A stretch of 44,585 bases of DNA from NCBI GenBank assembly GCA_903845045.1, contig CAIMWA010000271.1:1-44585 (forward strand), read 5' to 3'. Under the pieces are notes generated by a model. The model searched no databases, had not been told where the DNA came from, and was given only the letters and a program-made list of their open reading frames with translations. Numbering within the stretch: the stretch's first letter is position 1; each line of letters opens with the position of its first letter. The translations under genes and the position numbers were made by a program. Origin of the DNA: an uncultured delta proteobacterium (GTDB taxonomy: Bacteria; Myxococcota_A; Polyangia; Polyangiales; Ga0077539). Of the stretch, positions 27,320 through 34,569 are shown in pieces.

Positions 27320-28035
27320 ACGTGCCCGCGCTCGTCGAGGTCGAGGGCAACGCCAAGCGCACGCTCGACAAGCAGCAGTACGAGCGCTTCCTGCCCATCG
27401 TGCGGCGCATCGCCATGCGCGCCGCGCGGCGCATCCCCAAGCACATCGCCGTGGCGGACCTCGTGAGCTGCGGCTGGCTCGGCCTCATGGAGGCCTTCCA
27501 GCGCGCGGCGCCGGGCATGGCGTCGGACGAGTTCGAGGCCTACGCATCGTACCGCATCCGCGGCGCGATGCTCGACTACCTTCGGAGCCTCGACACGTCG
27601 TCGAAGCAGGCGCGGCGGGCGTCGCGGGAGCTCGCGCGCACGATCCGGACGCTGTCGAAGGAGCTCTCGCGGGCGCCGACGGAGAGCGAGATCGCGGCGC
27701 GCCTCGGCCTCGACGAGCGCGCGTACCACGACTACCTCGCTCGCCTCGCGGAGTCGGGGATGACACGCCTCGAGATCTTCGACTTCGACCACGAGCAGGT
27801 GGAGTCGGGCTTCGAGGCGGCGGACGACGCGGTGGCGCGGCGCGAGCTCGAGGACGCCCTCGCCGATGCGGTCACGGCGCTGCCCCAGCGCCTGCAGATC
27901 GTGCTGGCGCTGTACTATCAAGAAGAGTGCACGCTCCGGGAGATCGGCGCCGTGCTGAACCTCAGCGAATCGATGGCCTCACGGCTCCACACCGAGGCGG
28001 TGCACCGGCTCCGCGCGGCGATCGGAAAGGAATGA
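27316..28035 (+). CDS. fliA: Flagellar sigma factor FliA (sigma28; GTG start)
   Basis: HIAVADLVSCGWLGLMEAFQRA...YASYRIRGAMLDYLRSLD...LPQRLQIVLALYYQEECTLREIGAVLNLSESMASRLHTEAVHRLR. Confidence 0.94.
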   Translation: MNVPALVEVEGNAKRTLDKQQYERFLPIVRRIAMRAARRIPKHIAVADLVSCGWLGLMEAFQRAAPGMASDEFEAYASYRIRGAMLDYLRSLDTSSKQARRASRELARTIRTLSKELSRAPTESEIAARLGLDERAYHDYLARLAESGMTRLEIFDFDHEQVESGFEAADDAVARRELEDALADAVTALPQRLQIVLALYYQEECTLREIGAVLNLSESMASRLHTEAVHRLRAAIGKE

Positions 28036-28039
28036 ACGA

Positions 28040-28792
28040 ATGAGCGACGGCATCTACGTGGCGCTGTGCGGGGCGCTCGGGCAGAACAGCCTGCTCGAGA
28101 CCACCGCGAACAACCTCGCGAACACGTCGACGGACGGATACCAACGGCTTCGGCCGGTGTTCCATCAGGTGCTGTCGTCGGTGGGCGGGGCGGCGTCGCG
28201 GCGCACGTCGGCGGTGACGGTGAGCAGCATGGCGGTGGACCCCGAGGTCGGCGCGCTGCGCACCACGGGTCGGCAAATGGACGCTGCGCTCCCGGCGGGC
28301 ACGTACCTCGCGGTGACGACGCCCCGGGGCGAGCGGTACACGCGCGCGGCCTCGCTCGTCGTGGACGGCCACGGCGCCGTGCGCACGGCGCAGGGGCACG
28401 TCGTACTCAACGAGCTGAACCAGCCGCTGGTGCTCCCGCAGGGCATCACCGACGTGTCGCTGGCGGTGAACGGCGAGATTCGCAGCGGCACCGCGGTGAA
28501 CGGGGGCATGGCGCCGCCGGTCACGCTGAGCAGGCTGAAGCTCGTGACGTTCCAGGACCCGACGCAGCTGCGTAACGAGGGCGCGACGCTGCTGACGCCG
28601 AACGGCGCGGTGCCGACGCTGGCGCGGGACCCGGTGATCACCGTCGGTTCGCTCGAGGGCTCGAACGCGACGACGGTCGGCGCGATGACCGAGCTGGTGA
28701 CGGCGACGCGCACCTTCGAGGCGTTCCAGCGGGTCATCGACACCTTCCGCGACGCCGATCGGCAGGCCGTGACGTCGGTTCCGCGGCCCTGA
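28040..28792 (+). CDS. flgF: Flagellar rod protein, FlgF-like
   Basis: MSDGIYVALCGALGQNSLLETTANNLANTSTDGYQRLRPVF; C-terminal GSLEGSNATTVGAMTELVTATRTFEAFQRVID. Confidence 0.85.
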   Translation: MSDGIYVALCGALGQNSLLETTANNLANTSTDGYQRLRPVFHQVLSSVGGAASRRTSAVTVSSMAVDPEVGALRTTGRQMDAALPAGTYLAVTTPRGERYTRAASLVVDGHGAVRTAQGHVVLNELNQPLVLPQGITDVSLAVNGEIRSGTAVNGGMAPPVTLSRLKLVTFQDPTQLRNEGATLLTPNGAVPTLARDPVITVGSLEGSNATTVGAMTELVTATRTFEAFQRVIDTFRDADRQAVTSVPRP

Positions 28793-28807
28793 TCGGGCGA
28801 GGACGGC

Positions 28808-29485
28808 GTGACGATGCAGGTCGACGCGATCACTGCCACGGCCGCCTCGGCGGCGGAGCCGGTGGCACCGACGGGAACGGCGCGGGTCGAGGTGACGCTG
28901 GAGCGCACCGCGGTGACGCGCGACGCCATGCGCAGCGCCCTTGGGACCGCGCTCGAGACGTACCTCGGGCACCCGCCCTCGACGGCGACGCTGGACGTCG
29001 TGACGGCGCACGCGAGCCTCGAGACGGGCGCCGGGCGCAGCATGTACAATTTCAACTTCGGCGGCATCAAGGGCGCGGGACCGGGCGGGCTCACCGCGTC
29101 GGCGCGCACGCACGAGTGGGCCGGCGGCGTTCGCTACGAGACCCACGCTCAGTTTCGCGCGTACGACTCCCTCGACGCGGGCGCCCACGACTTCGTGTCG
29201 TTGCTCCAGCGTCGCTACCCCGATGCCCTCGACGCGGCGTCGCGCGGCGACCCCGACGGCTACGCCAGCGCCCTCGCCCGACGGGGCTACTTCACCGGCC
29301 CGGAGCTTCGCTACGCCAACGATCTGCGCGGCCTGCTGGGCATGCCTTCGCGCGCCGCTCCGCCGCCGGACCTCGCCGCCGTCGACGCGTCGACGTTCTC
29401 CTCGACGTCGGCGGTGTCTCGGATCCTCGACGCGGTGTCGGTGAGCGCCGCGCGCATCGCTGCGCCCGAGCGGGACGCGGGCTGA
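28808..29485 (+). CDS. FlgJ-like peptidoglycan hydrolase (glucosaminidase/GH73-type domain only)
   Basis: AHASLETGAGRSMYNFNFGGIKG...THEWAGGVRYETHAQFRAYDSLDAGAHDFVSLLQRRYP...GYFTGPELRYANDL; no signal peptide. Confidence 0.85.
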   Translation: MTMQVDAITATAASAAEPVAPTGTARVEVTLERTAVTRDAMRSALGTALETYLGHPPSTATLDVVTAHASLETGAGRSMYNFNFGGIKGAGPGGLTASARTHEWAGGVRYETHAQFRAYDSLDAGAHDFVSLLQRRYPDALDAASRGDPDGYASALARRGYFTGPELRYANDLRGLLGMPSRAAPPPDLAAVDASTFSSTSAVSRILDAVSVSAARIAAPERDAG

Positions 29486-29559
29486 GCGCGTGAACGCCGC
29501 GGCGCCGCCAGTGAAAGCGATGGTCTTCGGCGGGGTGCCGACGTATCTTCGGAGGGGCG

Positions 29560-30447
29560 ATGTCGCTGCGTGACCGTGACCATGGGCGACCGGATCCGAC
29601 GCCGCGGCGCGCCCTCGAGGCGCTGACCCGGGGCTATCGATCGCAGGGGGCGCAGAGCCTCGACGCGTTCCTCGACGAGGGCGACCTCAAGGCCTGCGCC
29701 GAGCGAGGGCGTCACGTCTCTGCGGAGCGCGTGGTGAACGAGGCCGTGGGCACGTACCTCAAGGCCTTCGACGCGCTTCGTCGCGGGGGCGAGGCGCGGC
29801 GCGCGGCGGTGCGCGGATGCACCCTCGAGCTGCTCGTGCTGGTGTCCGAGCAGGTGCTCGAGCTCGGTCGGCAGGTCGACGAGCGCAAGCGCGTGATGGC
29901 GGCCAAGGCCGAGGCCATCGAGCGGCACAAGGCGCGCGCGCGGGAGCACCTGGGACTCGCGATCACGCTGCGGGAGCAGGCCCGGCGGCTGCTCGGCACC
30001 ATTGCGCGCGGCGACGAGGCCATCGTGGCGGAGATCGGGCGGATCGCCGGCCAGGCCTCGGATGCGCGCTCGACGAGCGTGTCGCTGGCGTCGCTGGCGG
30101 CGTACGGCCGGGCGGTGGTCGCCAACGAGAACCCTAAGGTGATCATGCGGGCGCGGCTGCTGGGCCTCGATACGGCGTACGTGTCCGAGCTCGAGGGCTT
30201 CGCGCAGCAACTCCTCGACGACGAGGCCGAGCTCGACGGGCTCGCGAGCATCGAGACCGGCGACAAGGAGATGCAGCTCCAGGCCGGCGTGACGCTGCAT
30301 TTCCTCGAGATGGTGGTCGACGCCTTCGAGGCGGCGCGCGGTCTCGACGGCGACGTTCCGCTGCTCAAGGCTCCGCGCCGCGAGCAGATCGTTCGGCGCA
30401 CCGCCGAGCCTGCGCCGGACCGACTCGTCGTCACCCGTCCGCGCTGA
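29560..30447 (+). CDS. Uncharacterised helical/coiled-coil protein
   Basis: 295-aa ORF with SD GGAGGGG; Arg/Glu/Ala/Leu-rich helices (LVSEQVLELGRQVDERKRVMAAKAEAIERHKARAREHL); no family recognised. Confidence 0.75.
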   Translation: MSLRDRDHGRPDPTPRRALEALTRGYRSQGAQSLDAFLDEGDLKACAERGRHVSAERVVNEAVGTYLKAFDALRRGGEARRAAVRGCTLELLVLVSEQVLELGRQVDERKRVMAAKAEAIERHKARAREHLGLAITLREQARRLLGTIARGDEAIVAEIGRIAGQASDARSTSVSLASLAAYGRAVVANENPKVIMRARLLGLDTAYVSELEGFAQQLLDDEAELDGLASIETGDKEMQLQAGVTLHFLEMVVDAFEAARGLDGDVPLLKAPRREQIVRRTAEPAPDRLVVTRPR

Positions 30448-30451
30448 TCGT

Positions 30452-32029
30452 TCAGCCGCCTTCGCGTCGCTTGCGCAGGAACGCCGACTGAAGCTCCTGG
30501 AAGAGCCGCGTGCCGAGGCGCATCGACTCGGGCGTGTAGCGCACGCCGACCTCGCTGAGCGCCCCGTCGCCCTTGGTCACGTTGACGACGACGGCCGAGA
30601 TCTCCACCGGGCGGCCCGCGGGGCCCAGCTCGATGGTGCAGATGGAGCCCAGGTCCGGCGCCGCGGGGAGGCGGTACCGGCAGCCGCCGCGGGAGACGTT
30701 GATCAGACGGAGCTCCCGACGAAGCACGCGGTGCACGCGGCCCATCTCGATGCCGGCGCTGTAGACGTTGCCGTCGACGGAGAGGCGGAAGTGCTCGCGG
30801 CGGTCGATGGGGCGAAGCGCGCCGCGGAAGCGCAGCGTCGCGTAGAAGTGCTTCGGTGACGCGGGGCCCCGGCTGGGGTTCGACGGGAGCGCCGAGAATC
30901 CAGCGACGAGGCACTGCGCCGCGAAGCGCCCGCGGTTGCTCATCACCATGAGCTCGCAGAGGAACGGGAACTCCGGCGGCATGATGCCCGTGGAGTACAT
31001 CTCGATCTCGATGTCGAAGGGGTTCGGCCGAAGGAACTGCCGCTCGCCGTGGGCCAGCGTCACGCCCTGGTGCGCGATCGTCGACTCCGCGGCGGCGCCG
31101 TCGAGCACGGCGAAGTCTTCGCGAGACAGCGCCTCGTGCGTGTGGAAGCGCCGCTCGCCGCGCCACGCGTCGGAGAGGAACATCCCCATGAGCGACGTGA
31201 CCGTGGCCGCGGCATCGTAGACGCGCAGCACGTGGACCGCGTCGTCGGCGTCGAGGTGCACGAGCTTGGTGTCGGCCGGCGTCGAGCGCGCCACGGCCAG
31301 GCCCCCACGCGGTGCGACGACCTCGGGTGCGCCGTCCATCGGCGTGAAGCACACGCCCTCGGGCTCGATGGAGAGCCGCCCGCAGACGAGCTTGCCGGGC
31401 AGGCATCGCAGCGCGGGGACGCCCCAGCCGCGCTCGTCTTCGCTGGGCGGCTGCGCGTCGAGCCAGCGGTCACCGAGGGCGCTCGCGAAGATCCTCGCGC
31501 CCGAGCCGGGGAGCCCGCGCTCCTCGCCGGTGCGAACGCGCAGCGTGCGGTCCACGACGGAGATCTCCGAGAGCACCTCGAGGGGATCCCACCATCCCAC
31601 GACGAGGCCGACGACGTTGCGGCCCGAGAAGCCGAACTCCCACGTGCCGAGCCCGTAGAGGCCGTGCACCTCGCCGCTGGCGAAGGGCTCCTCCTCGATG
31701 ACCAACGGCGGCAGCGCGCCGCGCGCGCGGGGGACCGCCGCGGCCATGAGCGCCACCCACACCCGCTGCGCGCCGAGCCCGCGGAACACGTACTCGCCGC
31801 CGCTGTCGGTCTCGATGACGAGCCGGCGATTGCCGTCGCGCCGCGAGACCCGCGCGACGTCGGCGACGGGGATCGTCGTCTCGCTTCGCCCGACGAGCTT
31901 CGCGGAGCGCGCCGGCTCGTACTGCAGCACGGCGCCGTCGAGCTTCAATTCGCCGGCTGTGGTCAGCACCGCGCTGACCTCGAATTCCACGGGTCCGAAG
32001 ACCGGCGGGAGCCCTTCGGCGAGGTTCAT
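30452..32029 (-). CDS. PilZ-domain protein with large N-terminal region (possible tandem PH/GRAM-like folds)
   Basis: C-terminal RREHFRLSVDG (RxxxR) and INVSRGGCRYRL (NxSxxG) with VGVRYTPES, both PilZ c-di-GMP motifs. Confidence 0.78.
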   Translation of the reverse strand: MNLAEGLPPVFGPVEFEVSAVLTTAGELKLDGAVLQYEPARSAKLVGRSETTIPVADVARVSRRDGNRRLVIETDSGGEYVFRGLGAQRVWVALMAAAVPRARGALPPLVIEEEPFASGEVHGLYGLGTWEFGFSGRNVVGLVVGWWDPLEVLSEISVVDRTLRVRTGEERGLPGSGARIFASALGDRWLDAQPPSEDERGWGVPALRCLPGKLVCGRLSIEPEGVCFTPMDGAPEVVAPRGGLAVARSTPADTKLVHLDADDAVHVLRVYDAAATVTSLMGMFLSDAWRGERRFHTHEALSREDFAVLDGAAAESTIAHQGVTLAHGERQFLRPNPFDIEIEMYSTGIMPPEFPFLCELMVMSNRGRFAAQCLVAGFSALPSNPSRGPASPKHFYATLRFRGALRPIDRREHFRLSVDGNVYSAGIEMGRVHRVLRRELRLINVSRGGCRYRLPAAPDLGSICTIELGPAGRPVEISAVVVNVTKGDGALSEVGVRYTPESMRLGTRLFQELQSAFLRKRREGG

Positions 32030-32472
32030 TCGGGGCTGGCGTCTGCCCCGTCTGCCGGAACGTCGGACACGTCGGCGTCGGTGACGGAGGCGTCCATCGG
32101 GGCGGCGGGCCCGGTATCTGCCGCAGACCCCGCGTCGGCGGCGGTCCCGCTGTCGACGCCGGCGTCGAAGGTGCCGGTGTCGAGGGTCGCCGCGGGCACG
32201 TCGGCCACGTCGGCCACGTCGGTCGCCGAGCCCGCCTCGACGCCGGCGTCGCGGGGCACGTCGGCGACCGTCGAGGTGTCGGCGACGACCGCGTCCAGCA
32301 CGTCGGCGCTCGCGTCGGCGGTGGACACGCAGGCCGTGGCCACGCACGCCTGCACCGGCGCGCAGTCGCTGTTGCGCACGCAGCGCGTCGAGTCGCACGC
32401 CGAGGCGAACACCGCCAGGGACGCAGCCACGAAGCTCAGCCAGCGCGCGGCGTCAGAGCTGGAACGCGACAC
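32026..32472 (-). CDS. Cys-rich lipoprotein with Asp/Ala/Thr-rich low-complexity tail
   Basis: LSFVAASLAVFASAC lipobox; CDSTRCVRNSDCAPVQACVATAC; ATGA overlap with the PilZ gene. Confidence 0.72.
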   Translation of the reverse strand: MSRSSSDAARWLSFVAASLAVFASACDSTRCVRNSDCAPVQACVATACVSTADASADVLDAVVADTSTVADVPRDAGVEAGSATDVADVADVPAATLDTGTFDAGVDSGTAADAGSAADTGPAAPMDASVTDADVSDVPADGADASPE

Positions 32473-33064
32473 CGAGGCCTCCGTTCACCGCGACCACCGC
32501 GGACCGGTCGGGGAGATCACTGCCGAGGAAGAACCCGTCGATGGAGATCGCGGCCACCACGGACACCATGGGCGACACCCGCACGAAGAAGTTCATCGAG
32601 GCCTCGGTGCCGATGAACGTGTACGGCGCGAAGTAGATCACGGCGGCGAGGCCCGGACGCAGCGTCAGACGGCCGACGGTGCGCGAGAACTCGAAGCGCG
32701 GAACGATGCCGACGCTCGCGCGGCCATCGAGCTCGGACCGCAGCGAGAAGCCCGTCACGAGGTGCGGCGTCGTCCAGCTCCACGTTCGCCACGCGACGTC
32801 GACGTACGCGGGCGTATGGGTCATGTACGAGTTGCCGCCGCCGGCGCCGATGGTGAGCCCGGAGCTCCCCGAAAGTGCGATGGAGTGCTGCTGCGTTCCG
32901 GTGGGCTCCTCGGCACGGGCCGGCGCGCCGTAGAGCATGGCCGAGGCGCCGAGCGTCACGGCCATCGTCAACGCCGTGACGCCACCGTCAGCGACGCCGC
33001 ACCAAGCCGAGAACGCGCGGGTTCGCGTGGGAAAGCGCGGGATGTTCGAGCGTCTACGCTGCAT
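32453..33064 (-). CDS. Predicted secreted/outer-membrane beta-barrel-like protein
   Basis: Signal-like N-terminus (VTALTMAVTLGASAMLYGAPARAEE) and alternating beta-strand pattern to C-terminal GLGVAFQL; start MQRRR inferred. Confidence 0.6.
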   Translation of the reverse strand: MQRRRSNIPRFPTRTRAFSAWCGVADGGVTALTMAVTLGASAMLYGAPARAEEPTGTQQHSIALSGSSGLTIGAGGGNSYMTHTPAYVDVAWRTWSWTTPHLVTGFSLRSELDGRASVGIVPRFEFSRTVGRLTLRPGLAAVIYFAPYTFIGTEASMNFFVRVSPMVSVVAAISIDGFFLGSDLPDRSAVVAVNGGLGVAFQL

Positions 33065-33404
33065 GGCGGGGGTCGTGCGCGGCTCCGGGATGGGGATCCT
33101 TGAAAGAACCGCGCCGCTCTTGCGAAGGCTGGACCGCCCGCGCGGAGCTCCGATGCGTCGATTTTCCGTCGGTGGCGTCGGGGACCTGCGCCCGCGCACC
33201 CCCCGAGCCACCCTCGCCAATTGCTGGAATCACCTTTAATTTCGATGCTTTGGAACACATGCAGGGAACGGCGCGGCGCGTCATGCCGCGTGGAACCATG
33301 GAATTTCGGGAGTGGTGCCTTTGCCACCGTGAAGGTTTGCGATATCAAGGAGTTCCCGATGGATTTGCCGTCGGGCTTGGTCCACCCCGGAGAATCGCGT
33401 ACCG

Positions 33405-34505
33405 ATGTCGAATCCCCGATCAGCTCTGGCGATGCCCACGACGCCCCCCGCGGGTGGTCCGGTGGATGCAGTGTCGCCGCTGCTTCGGCTCACGAGCCGC
33501 GGGGCGATCATCGGTCAGGACGCCGTCATCCGTCAGGCGCTCGTCACCCTCGACCGGGTCGCGCGCTCGTCGTGCACGGTGCTGATCACCGGCGAGACGG
33601 GCACGGGCAAGGAGCTCGCAGTGGCGGCGCTGCACGACGCGTCTCCGCGGGCGAAGCGGCCGCTGGTGGCGGTGAACTGCGGAGCGATCCCGGAGAACCT
33701 CATCGAGAGCGAGCTCTTCGGCCACGCGAAGGGCGCGTTCACCGGGGCCCACGCGGCGCGGCCGGGCTGGTTCGCCAAGGCCGAGGGCGGCACGCTGTTC
33801 CTCGACGAGGTGGGCGAGCTGCCGCTGGCGATGCAGGTGAAGATCCTGCGGGTGCTGCAGCAGAAGGAGTACGCGCCGGTCGGTGACTCGCACCTCGTGC
33901 GATCCGACGTGCGCATCGTGGCTGCGACGAACCGCGACCTCGAGGCGCTGGTGGCGTCCGGGCAGTTCCGCGAGGACCTCTACTACCGCCTGAACGTCGT
34001 GCACGTGCACCTGCCGCCGCTGCGCGAGCGCCGTGACGACATCGAGGCGCTGGCCGGGCACTTCCTGCGTACGACCTGCGCGGAGCTCGAGCGTCACGAT
34101 CTCGTCGGGCTCTCGGCCGACGCCGTGGCGTGCCTGAAGGCGCATGCGTGGCCGGGCAACATCCGCACGCTCTCGAACGCCATCGAGCGGGCGGTGCTCC
34201 TCTCCACGGGTCCGTACGTCGAGCCCGAGGATCTGCCCCCGTCGGTGCTCCGCGCCTCGATGCCGCCTCCTGCCGCTTCGAGCGCGCTGCCCGACGACGG
34301 CATCGACCTGCGCGTGGCGATCCAGGAGTACGAGAACAACATGATCCGGCAGGCGCTGGACCGCACCGGGGGCAACCGCACCCGCGCGGCGCAGCTTCTC
34401 GGGCTCCAGCGCACGACGCTCGTCGAGATGCTGAAGCGCAAGGGCCTCATGCAGCGCAAGTCCGAGCCCAACGGTCGCGGATCGCGTCCTCCCAGCGGGC
34501 GCTGA
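33405..34505 (+). CDS. Sigma54-dependent transcriptional activator (AAA+ plus Fis HTH) with no receiver domain
   Basis: Walker A GETGTGKE; GAFTGA; RLNVVHVHLPPLRER; C-terminal Fis-type HTH GGNRTRAAQLLGLQRTTLVEMLKRKGL. Confidence 0.93.
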   Translation: MSNPRSALAMPTTPPAGGPVDAVSPLLRLTSRGAIIGQDAVIRQALVTLDRVARSSCTVLITGETGTGKELAVAALHDASPRAKRPLVAVNCGAIPENLIESELFGHAKGAFTGAHAARPGWFAKAEGGTLFLDEVGELPLAMQVKILRVLQQKEYAPVGDSHLVRSDVRIVAATNRDLEALVASGQFREDLYYRLNVVHVHLPPLRERRDDIEALAGHFLRTTCAELERHDLVGLSADAVACLKAHAWPGNIRTLSNAIERAVLLSTGPYVEPEDLPPSVLRASMPPPAASSALPDDGIDLRVAIQEYENNMIRQALDRTGGNRTRAAQLLGLQRTTLVEMLKRKGLMQRKSEPNGRGSRPPSGR

Positions 34506-34569
34506 GCGTCGCGGCGTCGCACGCGTCGCTGCAGCGCGTAGGATCGATCGGCGTGCCTGGAGGAGTCTC

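Noticed and set aside
29508-29555. GTGAAA...GCCGACGT as a sigma28 promoter before the 295-aa ORF
   Set aside because: Spacing between the elements is about 20 nt rather than ~15 and the -35 match is poor
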